A stretch of DNA of 64,000 bases, from assembly GCA_032173965.1 (NCBI GenBank), contig CM063283.1:111609108-111673107 (forward strand), given 5' to 3'. Source of the stretch: Sitta carolinensis. Its lineage: Eukaryota; Chordata; Aves; Passeriformes; Sittidae. The notes under the pieces were generated by a model that was not told the origin of the DNA, made no database searches, and saw only the letters and a list, made by a program, of their open reading frames with translations. The translations under genes were made by a program, and so were the position numbers. Positions 37,343 to 51,362 of the stretch are shown here, in pieces (position 1 is the stretch's first letter; every line of letters begins with the position of its first letter).

Positions 37343-39484
37343 CCTGGATAAACCTCTCTTAGCCCTTTGTTTCCAAGGGGGCAGAGTTTGGCTGTCCTTA
37401 CACGTAGGCTTTTGGATTAGGGGGAAAGGTGCTCTGGGTTTTTTACCTTTTGCAGGGAGGTGATACCTGCTGGCAACAGAAACAAAGATGCTCTGCTGGG
37501 GATTTTGCTGGTTCTCTCTGGGGAATCTGCCTCTTCTGCCTGTTCAGCCTGGCTCCCCTGGCCTGACTTTGAGAAAAAGGCATTTTAAGACTGCTGGTTT
37601 AGTCCCTGTTTATCCTTCAGAGCCCTTATTCCCTCTCACACCTTAAACACTCATCATCTGGGAGCCAGACTTACACACCTCAAATAAACGTCTTGAATTC
37701 AGTTCCTGCCCACACATCAGGTGGCACTCATTTGATAGTCTTTAATTCTATACCTTGAAAGCAAACTAAGAACAAAAGCAAATACCTATGTGAATGTTTA
37801 CTCCTGAATTTAAGCTGTTTGTCCAGTTGCTGTCACTGTGCTCCTCATTTCACTGCAATTCCATCCCCTAAGACAGAGCAATGCCAGGCAATCAAGAACC
37901 TTGTTAAGCAGGGAATGAATCAGACCAAAAAAGACCAAAACCCTTTTTTTTTTTTTTCATTTTCTAAATAATCAAGGCACATTCCCAAGATAGATGTGCC
38001 TCCAGCTTCACCACACACGACAATAACTTCAGTGCAATGTCACTTGGCTCAGGCAAAGACAAGGAGCGAACATGGGATGATATTTTATGAGGAGCTGACA
38101 CTGAAGGATGGGAAATCACAGGTACAGCTCTTGGAGCTGAGGCAATATGTTCAGAGAAGCACTTAAACACGTGTCACAGTGTTGCAGACGATTCCATGGG
38201 GATGAAAGGAGTCTGGAACCACAGACCCTCTCTTTTTGGTGTGTTCAGGTAGCAGAGCTGGGGCCTCGTGCAGCATTGAGGCACTTGTGAGCTGTTCTTC
38301 TGGCTTGGAAAACCAAATATCAAGCTCATCGAGGGGAAAAGAAAATTAAAAGGAAGAAAAGAAAGGAAAATTAAAGCTTACCCAGGAAAAAAAAAAAATA
38401 AAACCAGTATTGCAGAATGCTTCAATAATTTTTTTTTTTTTTTAAAGAATTGGTGTGGAAACATTTCTGCTCTAAGGAGAATGTGCACCTCAGCACCTGG
38501 ATGTCTTGCCAGGCTGTATCCACAAATGTGCCACTTACATCTTCTGTCAGGAAGGCAACAAGAAGCCCCTGGCTGTAGGCTGGGCAGAGGATGCCATCTG
38601 ACTTAAAAACCCCACTAATAAATAAAAAATAATAAGAAAGTGGACTCAAGTCAGTGAAATTCGATATTCAAATACAAATATTTCTCTTCATTATCTATTT
38701 TGCTTTTTTAAAAAGATCTAAATTTTCAGGAAAAATATCGTGGTTGAAATTTTTTGGCGAACACTTACAAAAACCTTTAAACAGATCTTTAGCCCTTAGA
38801 AATTACTTGGTCCCTCCTACAAAGAAGTATGTCCAATTTCAAATATAGGTAATGCCAGACTGACATGTGAATTGGATTGCAATTGAGTTGGAACTCCATT
38901 GCAGTAGTGAATTAAATGGTTCCTAAATACAGAATATACAGAACTTATTGGAAAACCCCCTTTTCCAATAAAAATCTGAGAAAAGTCAGTGAACAGTTAA
39001 TCCAAACAAGAATGGATAGAGAAATCATGTGTATTTCAGGATTTACCTCGCAATTTGCAAATTCTTTGAGGTTCTGATTTATATCAGCATTATTTCTTCA
39101 GTTACCATCAGTTAGGCTCACAGCAATTTACTTTTAGCAGTGCAGACACTGGAAAAGACCACTCAGGCAATGAAGGTTGCATCCTGTGTCCTGTCCAGCC
39201 CTTTTCACATCTTCCAGCCACTTTCTTGTCCTGCACTAATTGCAGCAAGTTTATGTCCTTATCCCCTGCACATGCTCTCTGTGCTACTGTGATGAGTTGC
39301 ACTTGCTCAGCACAAGCCAACACAGTCTCCTGCAGGGACACTACAGATTCATCAATATTCTGGATAACTGAACATCTGTACATGCATGGATGACTGCATA
39401 TTACTGCATTTTTTAGTTACCATCATTGTATTTCACAGAGGAATTTTTGGTCTTTTGTCCCTTATCCCTTTCAAATTAGTGTTG

Positions 39485-39760
39485 CCTGTTTCCCAGGGAA
39501 CAAGTGGCAGAACAAGAAAGGGCCTCAAGATGCTCCAGGTGGGGTTCAGGTTGGACATCAGGAAGAATTTCTTCACTGAAAGAGTTGTCAGTGTTGGCAG
39601 GAGCTGCCCAGGGAGGGTTGCAGTGCCCATCCCTGGAGTGTCCAAGGAAGTCCTGGGGGTGGCACTCAGTGTTCTGGGCTGGGGACAAGGTGGGCATTGC
39701 TCAAAAGCTGGACTTGATGACCTTGGAGGTCTTTTCCAGCCTAGATAATTCTGTGATTCT
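39485..39760 (+). mobile_element. CR1 LINE 3' fragment
   Basis: 'gttcaggttggacatcagga', 'ggagctgcccagggagggtt', 'cttgatgaccttggaggtct' and the terminus 'attctgtgattct'. Plus orientation. Confidence 0.85.
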
Positions 39761-40949
39761 ACCTTAGGACTCCAGCAGAGGATTTGCCCATGCTCTCTTT
39801 GGTGGTGAGGAAGGACAGTGGAGAGAGTGATGCCTTGAGTTTTATATTTTTTAGATTCTGGGCTGTTTTAGTAAATAGTTCTAGGTTTCATATTAAGTGC
39901 TACTAAGCTCTCTTCACAGAGTAGATAAGCAAAACAATTCCTTCTCTAGCTTGGTACCAAGGACAACTTTCAAGCCCAAGAACCAAAACAGCAGTAAAGT
40001 GAGAAGAAAAAACAAAGATGAAGCTTCATAACCTGAAGCTATGGTTAAACAATTAACTCTAATACGGTAATGAACCAGAACTTATAAAAGTGTGAGATCT
40101 TGTAATTGATAGTGCATTTTGTGATCATTGTAAGGTGCATCTTAAGTATAATCCAGCTGGGCTCTTGTGCTGCCCAGGTGCACCCACTGAGGCCTTTTAA
40201 GAAATATATTCCAGGTCAACATCTAAAAAGCATCAGGAGGAAAGGAGAAGGAAAAGGAGATGTTCAGGAAAAAGCCCTGGCTGTGTGGTGCTGGAAGTGA
40301 GCTGGACTCCAGCCTAGAAGGAACTCATCCCAGTCCTCCTGGCACAGTCATCTGGAGCTGATCAGTTCTCCCAGCTCTGTTGTTTATACTTTCTGCAGTT
40401 GCATTTCTAATGTCTAAACTGATCTAGAGTTTGCCATTTATACAAGGGAGGGCTAAAAGCCACATCGAAATCCATTTGTGGATAATGTTACAGGATCAAG
40501 AAGCAGATTTTTAGAGATGGGATTTGACTCTCCTAGACTGTACCATCAGTAATTGAAATATTGTGGCTGACAGCAGGCTTTCTCATCATACTTTTTCAGC
40601 ATTTATTGCTTTGGACAGATTCACTTCTGATTTAATTAGTCACTTAGAAGATCCTGATCTTCTCTAGGCAAGGGGTTTGACACAGAAAGGTCATTGCTGG
40701 AACATTTCTTTCTTGCTTTGTATTATTTTGTCTATAAAGCAATCATTATTTCAGATGGAGAAAATGGTCATGACATTTCAAGACAGACTGAAATGCATGA
40801 GGGGAACAGGACTATGGGCTCATAGGGAATTTATATTTGAGGAATATATCATTGGGAATATAAAAAAACAAAACTGTGCTTCAGAAGGCAGCACATCTTC
40901 CTGTAGATGAATAGAATCTAAAGCTTGAGAACTATTAAATCATTTAACC

Positions 40950-41545
40950 TAGAATCATGGAATCACAGAATGGCTTGGGCTGGAAGGAACCTTAAAGCTC
41001 ATCCAGTTCCAAACCTCTGCCATGGGCAGGGACACCACTATCCCAGATTACTCCAAGTCTCATCCAACCTGGCCTTGAACACTCCCAGGGATGGGGCATC
41101 CAAAGCTTCTCTGGGCAGCCTGTGCCAGGGCCTCCCCACCCTCACATAAAGAATTTCTTCCACATATCTAATGCAAACCTGTCCTCCTTCAGTTTAAAAA
41201 CATTGCCCCTTTTCCCCTCACTATTTGACCATATAAAAAAAAATCTCCTTCCTTTTTACAAGCCCCCTTTTGTCACTGAAAAGCGCTCTAAGTTGTCCCC
41301 AAAGCCTTCCTTCCCCCAGGATGACCCCCAGCTCTCTCAGACTGCCTTCACAGCAGAGCCCTTCCAGCCTTCTGATCATCTTCGTGCCCCCCTCTGGGTA
41401 CACCCTGAGAGGTTCACACCCTTCTTAGCTGGTGGACCCCAGGGCTGGATGCAGCATTCCAGGGGGGGTCTCAGGAGGGCAGAGAAGAGGGGCAAACCAC
41501 CTCCCCCGACCTTCTGGCCTCTCAAAAACATCTCAAAATCAGCTG
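40950..41545 (-). mobile_element. CR1 LINE 3' fragment, about 600 bp
   Basis: Starts 'cctagaatcatggaatcaca', then 'gctcatccagttccaaacct', 'catccaacctggccttgaac', 'ttctctgggcagcctgtgcc', and runs on through the upstream part with 'cagagcccttccagccttct'. Minus orientation. Confidence 0.85.
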
Positions 41546-44500
41546 TCAGTAAATACTCAGAGACCTCACCAAGCTCACGCAGTTGCAGCCTGAGTACAGC
41601 CTGTCAGTCAGAGAAAGTCCAGGCTCTGGCACAGCAGGCTGTGGGAATGCATGGAGCCCACTCACCAGTCCTGAATTCCACACTGTGGGAATTAACAAAT
41701 CCAGGACAGGAAGGCAGAGGCAAAACCATGCTGCCAATGAAGGTGACAAGAAGCTCAGATGAGACCTGATTTCCATCTGGTTTCTGCACCCTGACTGCAT
41801 TTTCTGGTGCCCAGTGAATTTTGTCTCACCATCAGGGCAGTCTTAAAACTGCTCCTGCTGTGGCATTTCAGATGTTTAGCAAGGGTTGAGCCCAAGCCAG
41901 TCTTTCCTTTAGTGGAGCAGTGCTAAAATTTCTTCCCTCTTCTACATTCCTAAACTTCACAAAACCACAGAAACTTAATTGTCTTTGAGCCTGCAGCTGA
42001 TCTGTCAAAACTGGCTTAAATCAATCAGCAAGGCAAATGGATCTGAGAGGAACAAGCTGACTTAGCCAGAAATAACCTTTTTGCAGCCAAATACAAAAAA
42101 CCAAATCATTCCTGCCGTCAGGATACAAACTTATTCCTGCTTCTGAAAATGAATACAGACAATGAACGCCTTAATATCTACTCCCTACAGAGAAAAGAAT
42201 TTCTCAGGAGTTACTCAGCTCTCAGTTCAAGTGCTTGTCTGTGATTCCAGGGACTTGAATTCCCTGCCACTGCCACAGAGCTTTAGGGCTGTGAGTCACG
42301 CAGGTCAAATTTGCCACTGCAAGGAAGCCTTGGGGATAGGAGGGGGCAGAAATTTCAGTATTTCAGACCTTTTAAGAGTCACAGCTACAATACTATAAAT
42401 GTGCTTTCGTCTATGTTACCTGAGAAGAAAGTGGAAGAGAACAAGTACAGTTCTGCCAGCATATTTTAGGTCTGTGTTAGGATGGACACAGATAAACTGG
42501 CAAGTTTTCAAAGGGGTCATTGTTTCCCTGAACTTCAGGCATCCAAAGAGTGGAAGAGTAGCACTCGTGTTTTTCACTGTTGCATTTCAAAGACGAAAGC
42601 ATTAAAATGAAGGGAAATACACAAATGACAGTTAAAATTTTGTTTTAAAAATCCCTGACAGCCCTAGGAGCTCATTAACTGAACTGTGCAGGCAGAACAG
42701 TCCCCGACAGCACACAGTGATTTGTTCTGTCTCACCAACAAACCGTTCCTCAGGAAAAATCTTTGGGGTTTGTTGGTTTTTGTTGGGTTTTTTTCCCCTG
42801 AACACATACAAACTGTTTCAAAGTGACTCATGAGGAAAAAGTTCTTATTGGTAACAGGAGGAAAAACCATGAGTCAGGCAGAGGTCACGCTGAAGCTCTG
42901 CCTGGCCCCACTCCTCTGACAGAGGAGGTTGTGCAATCCCCGCACAGGGAAGCTCTTGTTCCCTCCAGCACTTCCAGGGCAGGGTCCCATCCCCAACAGG
43001 AGCTGAGCTCTCTCCCAACTGAGAGCTCACCCCTCATCCATGGCTTAGCACTGCTGCAGGGGACGAAATCCCACCTGAGACATTACTGCTTCTTGTTTTT
43101 AGCTCGAAACCCAGGTGTTTGAGGGACAGCAGGGAGGGGGAATTTCCCTTTGCTGTGAGAAGAGTCAGAGGGTTTCCTGCTGGGCATCCCCCCGGGGGAT
43201 GGAGGGCAAATCCACCTGAGGGTGCCATTCTGTGGGGCTCTGCCCTGTGTCAGCAGCTGCTGGTGGGGCTGAGCCCCTCCCTGCTCTGCCTCCCTGCCTG
43301 AGCCCTCAGATCCTGCAGCAAAGGTCTGGGAACGGGCACTGGCACCAGCCCCCCTTCCTGGCTCACCCCGTGCCCAAGCAGCAAACACCGGGGGCCAGCC
43401 CAAAGCTTTGGCCCAGCTTCACTGCCTTGTGCCCTCGCTGCTGCCTGGAACCCGTTTGGGACTGAAGGCACCTGCTGCTCCTCTTGGAAAAGGGATGACT
43501 TCACCTTTTCTATCCCTCCAAATCCTGTCTGACACACAGCTGAGATACAGATGGGAAGGGCAGAGGACTGTGCATGCAACTGGAAACTCCACTTGTGAAT
43601 CCCTCTCCTGAACACAGGCGCAAAAGCTGCCTCTCCAAAGCAGATTTGAAGCACAGAATAAACCAACCAAAACACGCAAATTGCTTTTTGCTGTTGGTCA
43701 ACATAAGATCTAACCCTCACTGCCATCTTAGAGGTACAGACACAGACATAGACCCAAGCACACGTTTCTGATGGGAGATTTTCCTAAGCTCTTTCAGAGG
43801 TGAATCTATAGTGCAAACCCCAGAACTTGTTTCACAATTTGTGTCAGAGCTTCTACTGATGCATTAAATTTAAATGCTTATAGGATGCTTCTCATTTTGA
43901 AGGACCTAAAGGCACATTGTTGTGTGTGCTCCTGAGCCAGCTCAACTAAAAGCAGAGCAGCCCATGAAGGAGTAGGAGCCCCTCAAAGCAGAAACACTGG
44001 ATTTGGAGATCCTAAGATACAGACAAGGTATGAGATAGGATCCTGCTCCTACTGTGTGAATAATGAGTAAAGAATTCAGTCAGGTTTGCAAAAAAACAGC
44101 ACATTTTAACCTGGTTAGAAGATACTAACATTTAAATAGATTTGTTTTGAAGAAGGAACAAAGTTGTTTGGGGAGTTGTATTGTTTCTTTTTTCCTCCCT
44201 GTTCATACCTGTAATTGTGACTAAACCAGAACACATACTGGATTACTCAGCATAAAGGAAGTGGAGAGCTTTTAAAGTGGGCAGAAGAGCACCAGATGAC
44301 TGAAACAACAAATTATTAAAACCAATATGAAATGGAAGTTTGAGGTACAGGGAAACTTGGGCTGCAAGGATAGCAATACATGCTTTAATATTTTTGCTGA
44401 AATGTAATGGCCAGACAAGTTATGAATCCAAATCTGTGTCTCTGAGGGAATTCTGAACAAACAGAAAATTCACTGGTGGTTTCACAGATCTCACTATACA

Positions 44501-47500
44501 CACTGAGGAACTGCTTTACTTTTTTCTTCTCTTTTAAAAGAAAACACTGGCTGGCCATCAAGTGTAACTGTTGCTTTGAAATTTGCTTTTTTTTTTAGAT
44601 TGATACTAAATCATCCACGCTATTAAAATCAAAGCATCTCTGGGTTTTCCATGGCCTTGCCCATACCCTTCCCCCAGATAAAGACTGCAAACTCCTGGTA
44701 AGAAGCCCTGCACCAGGTGTGTGTCAGGAGCAAGCCAAGTCTGAGCAGAAACCCAGAAGGCAGCGCTGTGCTGATCCTCCCTGGGGCTGGCTCCTGCTGC
44801 TGCCCTGACTCTGCATTTTCACTCGTGGCCATCTGCCATGGATTCGCCCACCGAGCCACTCCGGAGCATCTGCTGAGCTGAAGCTGCTGCTGGAAGGGAG
44901 GAGGGCAGAGCTCCAGCTGGCACAGGGTTGGTTCCATCAGCACCTGGGAAAAGAGCAAGGCAGGAGTGGAAGTCCAGTCCCAGCCCAGGGGCTCTCCCAA
45001 GGAGGGCACCTCGAGAGCAGGAGTTTCACACCCCTCTGGGAAGAACCTCTGCCTCCCAGGAGTCTCTCAGCACTGATATTTCCACTTCTGATGCCAAGAA
45101 ATCTCCTGCTCTTTCCACACCCTCTCCAAAGTGCAGCCCCTGCCTCTGTTAGACGGCACCCTTGGATTTTCCAGGTACTCAGGGAAAGAAAATCGTTCCT
45201 ACCTTCCTGAGTGGGGGTGCTGACACAAACTTTAGCAGTTTCTTTATCATACAAGACTGCTGAAAGGAGAAGCAGAAATGTAACCGCTTTGGAATAAAGA
45301 TTATATATTGCATCACTGGTTTGGTAACCATAAAGGAAACCATCGATCACCTTTTTTGCAAAGCTAATCAGGAAGAAGGAGAAGTGCCTGGCAAGGAAGT
45401 TCCGTGTTTTGAGCACCAAGAGACTTCACACCAGGTTTTGGCATTCTCAGGTGAAGAGAAGTACATGGTCATGCTCTGTAAAATGAGAAGGAAAAGGAGG
45501 AAAATAATTTTTGTGATTTTTCATGTCACAAAAACCCCAACTGAAATTATCTCGCTCTGTTTAACTAAAAGAAAAAATGAATTCCATAACAAAACATATT
45601 CTGTCAGATATTGAGAGCTGATATTTAAAGCTCACAAGGAGATGATTTTTAAAATGTTTATTGGCTTGAGAAAGCAGTGAGTTATTTACTGAATCTGTTC
45701 TGCACCCTTAATTAGCACAAATGCCAGTAGGGGAACTTCCTGCATGCTTTCTCCCATGCTGACCTTCTGCATCAGAAAATAATCCCTAGTGAAAATAGAT
45801 TTTCATTCCCTCCTTTAAACCAAACATCTGGCTTTGGTTAAGGAGACACAAAACCATGTCCTTTGTGATATGTGGGCTGCAAGAGCTCTGGGGCAGGTAG
45901 GATTTTCTTTGTTATTTGCTGCTGAAAATGACAGGAATTTCAGTTTATGGATGCAATAATGCTAATGCTGCCACTGAAAGATGATGAGACCATGACTGTT
46001 GCTGTGATTAAAATTCATTTATCACTAAAATGTGATATACAAAAGTATAATTATCAGCACACGTATTTCATCACTCTCCAACTTTGCAATTAGTTTCTAT
46101 CATATTCTGAAAACTATTCAGTATTGTCCAATGTGAGAGATAGAGCTCACAAACTGATCTAAGGCCTCAAATTCTTACAGAGAGGTGGGAGCCAAGGGTG
46201 TGTCAGCCTCCTCCAAAAGGCAGCACTCCTGATTTAATTACCTGAATCAGTGAAATCAGCTTAATGAGAGGTAAGAGATGTGCATGCCTTGAAAAGTGGG
46301 AAGCAAATGAAATAAGTTTGCATCTACCATGTTTTGGTTTGGTTCAGTGTTCTTCTTATAGATCTGAGGTCATGGATGGACTGGACCCACTGACAAAGTC
46401 ACAAAAATCTTTAGGACAGTCTGCAACATTTCCATGCCTTTGCTGCAATTTATTTCTTAAATTAAGAATGCAAAAGTTTGGCTGATGATGAGAATAAATG
46501 AACACTGCCTACAATGCCCCTGTTTCTGACCAAAAGGAAAAACATTGTGGGGCAACATCATTCCCTGCTTGCAAAAGATCTGGTTTTGATAGGCCTTGTC
46601 CTTCCAGAAGCAAAAGGGACAAAAATACTTAAGACAACTTTAGGCACTGGAAAAGTTCACAGGATGAGCCCTGAGGGCTTATAAACAGCAGCAGATGGGT
46701 AAAACCTTAATCATCAGTCTGAGAAAATCACCCTGATGTCAGTGCTGGTATTTGATGTTTCCTCAGGATGTGGCAAAGATGTTTCTTTACCAGCAAGGTG
46801 GAAACCTCACGCTCTGGAAGGACACAGGAAAGTATCCTCATGGCAACAAGGATATTTCATGGATAACAAGGGTCCAGCAAGAAAGGATTTCTCATATGAC
46901 TCACAACTTAAGCAGCATTTCCATGTCAAAAACAGCATAGCTGAGGCAGTTTTGCACTCTGAATAGCTGCAGCAAGTGCCAGGAAGCAGCCAAAAACTCA
47001 GCAAATTACCTGGAGTTTAACGCACAACAAAGGATGATGTACACCTGAAAAAATCTGTGTAATTCTCTGCTCCTTCAGGCAGAGAAAAGAGGGATTAGTC
47101 AGAACATTTTTGCTTGTCAGATGCTGCTGAAACACACTCCAAGGCAGACATGATCAAGAGTAGGCAAAGTCAAATTCCACTAACACTTGTGTTCCTTTTC
47201 CTTCTCCTGCAGCAACAACAAAAACGGGAAGCCCAGCTTCATTTTTTTTAAAAGCAAACATCCACATTTTGAAGAATCATATGCCTGCATTATGCAACTA
47301 CCTTGTCCCCAACAAAATGGGCTGGTTTTCTATCTAGACTTGTCTAAAAATAAATTTGAGAGGACTGTTTTCCCAAAAGGGCAAGGGTTATGCACATAAC
47401 CCAAGTGTCCACTTGGAAAATCTCTTCCGCATTCCTACGAGCAGCACTAGTGATTATCTAAACAGAAAGGTCTTTTTCATCTCATTTACTATTAGCCCCT

Positions 47501-49349
47501 CTTCTGTCTTCCCCCTTTTTACATATCTATCAACCTGAATATTAAATGCTGATTAATGTTTTGCTTAGGTTTGTTCCTTTACATGTCTCTGCCATTATAT
47601 ACACTTTTTATATACATGCATATCTATATGTATATATATATACATAAACTTGTGTGCTTTGTATATTTAAACAAGTATATGTAGGCACCAAAAAAATGCA
47701 TATATAAGTGGATAAACACATCCATGCAAAGATACAGCCCCGGCAAGAGGAATTGTGTTTGATTCAACAATGTTAATATTTAAATTTAATATGATGGAAC
47801 TGTATCAACCTGTTGAAACTTGATCTTGCAAATCCCACTTTTCAACCACAATTATTATATTATTTAAGTGTCACATTTTTTACTGAAAGCAAATGTGATA
47901 AGGATGAGAAAAAAAGAAATGGAAACAGTGGGTTGTAAATGCTCTCTGCATGTTGGGTGCTTGAGCTGGATGCTGTAAACACCCTGTAGAAGCTTTTATC
48001 TATCACTTTACTTTAAGCCTCTGTCCTTAACAAGTCTTTACATGTGCATCATAAAGGCAGGTCCCACAGCACTTTATTAAGTTGTTTATTCTTTCCAGCC
48101 CTCTGCATTCAAGCTAAATCACATTATGCAATTAGCTGCTATGAAAACAAACGAAACTTATTCTGTTTTCCTGTGTTGAAGGAGCAGTTCAAAATCTCTT
48201 TAAAAAAATATTTCACAGACGGAGTTAGGATCAGTTTGATGTCGGAATTATTTTTTCCTGTACCATGAAAAGAAGCTGCTGCTGAGGTTATGCTTAAAAC
48301 CATCAAGATGCTGCAAAAAACCTCTGTGACTTGAACGGTGAATTTCGATGACTTAGATAACTTCATCACCTTTCCCACAAGAAGAAAAGAATTAATTATT
48401 TTTAAGATGCAGGAGTGACAGGGTGGTCTTGACATTCCACAAAGTTCAACTGGTTGCATATTAGTTTTTTTTCCTTTGAAAACCCTTGCCTCTAAATTTC
48501 AGCGTTCAACTGATTCAATTATTAGAAACTTCACTGGCAAGCAAAGGGCAGCACATCTCTGCTGGGCTACATGACATTCATCTGTATGGGAAGAGAAAAG
48601 AGACAGTTACCATGTAAACAAAAGGAAAACAAGAACAAAATCTCGCTGGCTCTGCTGAGCTCATCAGCAGCCAAGCCTAATTTTGATCAGCTCTCCCTTC
48701 ACCAGCAGGATCCTCTCGGATGGAATTGACCGTAAAAGGAGATTTGGGGGCTGCAGTTATCACAGGGATTGACTAAATGTTAAAATACCAATGGAGACAA
48801 GAAATCCGGAGTATTTTAAACTGTTGATTTTAGCAGGCATTTGCTTTCTAAATGTGTAATAGGTGACTGTCATCAGAACAGCTCTGGATGATTTATTTCA
48901 TGACCTTCTTTGTGGAGTCAGTTCATACAAGCCTCTTTGCAGGGTCAATGTATTCCCCCCCAAAATGCAGGCTGGGTCTATCACAGGTCATAGGAAAAAA
49001 ATTATTCCAGCCCAAGAAACCATGGAAGTTTCTGTCCCCCTCTTAGTAGTATACTCCAGGAGGAAAAAAAAAAAACAACCAAAAAAAACCCCAACAAAAC
49101 ATTCAATTTATCTTTTTTGTTGTGGGGCTTAATTCAGTCACAAAAATATCCCAGTCCTAAAGTAACAGTAAATACTGTTGTTTGGGGGGGACACAACAGC
49201 TTATTTGCCTGAAGGATATTATAAAATTTGGGTCTTCAAGCATAGGACATCATGGGTGAATGGCATTCCCTTTAAATCATCCCAAATATAATGTATGGTT
49301 AATAAAATGTCATCTAGAAATACATTAGAAAATTCCTTATTCCTTCAAG

Positions 49350-49373
49350 AAAAAAAAAAAAAAAAAAAAAAAA
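49350..49373. repeat. Poly(A) tract
   Basis: About 24 consecutive A residues in intergenic sequence. Confidence 0.85.
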
Positions 49374-51292
49374 GGGAAAATATTTTGCTTGCCATGTGAA
49401 GACAGGATTATTTAAAATAGAATACATAAAAATCAACTGAAATTTAAATTGTGCTATAATAAGCTGTTCAGAGCAGTTTCAAACTAATTCCCACTGAAAA
49501 TAAGTGGGATGAATTGAGACAACACAAGTCTCTGCGTAAATATTTCTGGAAATGCAGAAGGAGGAATGGAAACTTGATCATAAATTTGCCAAGATGAATA
49601 GAAGGTGTCATTAATGTTTGCTCTCTCTGTATGAGCCATGGGTTCTTCCTCTTGGGGGAATCACAGTGGAAAACTGTAAACAAATTTTTCTGCACAGCAT
49701 CATAAAATAAACTCCCAGCTCTGTATTCGATGCTAGAGACATTGCCAGGCAACAGAAAATTATTGCTCTATCTTGAGAGAATGCCCTGGATTTATTATTT
49801 TGAGGTCATCTGTTAGTGACACAACTCAAAGTTTCACCCAGGTTTTATTCCAGTGAGCCCAATCTTGAAGCTAAACAGATGTCCAGAAATTTCAGCAGTT
49901 TAGAAAACTCCAATCTCCTTAGTTCACCAAACTCTGCAGCTACTGACTGACAACAAGCAGTAGGCAGCTTTGCAGGAATTAAGAGTTTGGCTGTGCCCAC
50001 TCAACCCTACCTGGAAATATTACCTGAAGGGCTGTCCCATTTGGAGCTTCAAGGAGATCTGTGGGGAGGAAATTCCCTGCTGAAATTTTCCCTCAGGCTC
50101 TGGACACACCACCACACCTGGGAACACGCTGGGCACGTGCAGCAGTTGTGGCACAGCCTCCACAGGAACCCGGTCTTGGGGACAGGGAAGCAAATTTTTC
50201 CAGTGCTTAATAATCCCCACGGTTAAAATAACCCTCCTTTTCCTTCTTTCTTGAATTTATAGCTCCCAGTCCTGGAAACTTTAACATTAATTACCTTTTT
50301 TTTTGCTTAAAATGTTTTGAGAGCGAATACTCATTCTTTCCTAAGTTTTAATTGGAGAGGAGATGACTTTGGAAGGTTAAAGTCTTTCAAGCAAACAGAA
50401 CAGGCACGGCTCCACCAGAAGCTGGAAATTTAGTGCAGGGTTAATGAGGATTATCTACATGCAGAGGTCTATTACATGATCGTAATTAATCGTCCTCTTT
50501 AACTTCAGGATTCTAAAATCCCAAACAGAAAGTTTCTCTGTGAGTAGCAATGACAAATTTCTTCCTTTTAAAATGTTTCCTTTCAGCTGTGAATGCACAC
50601 AGCACCTTCGAACACAAATCTAAGAACTATTAGGCCTCATGGATGGCACTTTTAAAATTAAATGCTCTTCTTAGTACTTTATTTTGTTCAGCACTGGCCA
50701 AAAGCATGCTTCCAGCCAGATTTTTCAGTTTAAGTGGCCAGTGATAATCTGATAAACCGTGGTTAACTCCAGCTCTTGCCATGGTCTCTCCACACCCAGC
50801 AGCTGCACCCTACTGACATATGGAGGTGCAATTAGGTTAAGCCCAGTTCTTAATCACTGTACACTGAGGCAAGTGCTGTCCTGTGCTGGCAGACACTCGG
50901 GTGGGGGCTGTTCTTGGTGTCTGCAAGGCACCTGGGTGGGAAAAGGTGGGAAGAAAAGCAACCACCCATGTGCTGGGACCTGCTGCTGAAAATGCGAATA
51001 ACTGCTGAGGCAGTATCTCAAATACTCAGCAAATGTGCTGGTCCAGGGCATCTCCTGACAGCCTTTTCCTGCAGGGATTTTTGTACGTGCCTGGCTGTAC
51101 CTGGAAACAGCATGAAGAGTCTGTGTGGCTGAAGAAAACGAGGCGCCTTTCAGCAGGAGAGTGAGTGAAATCCAGCTCACTCCCTGAAAAGCTGGGCTGC
51201 AGCAAAGAGGAGGAAAGAAACCACCTGGGCTAAGGAAGGTGAGGAGGGGGCATCAGGGAAAGCAGAGAAGAGAGAGGAGGGAGGAAGAGAAG

Positions 51293-51362
51293 AATCACAG
51301 AATGGTTAGTACTGGAAAGGACCTTAAAGGTTATCTAATTCCAACATGCCCTGCCATGGAAG
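51293..51362 (-). mobile_element. Short CR1 LINE 3' end
   Basis: 'aatcacagaatggttagtac', 'ggaccttaaaggttatctaa' and 'ccctgccatggaaggg'. About 70 bp of the terminus only. Confidence 0.75.
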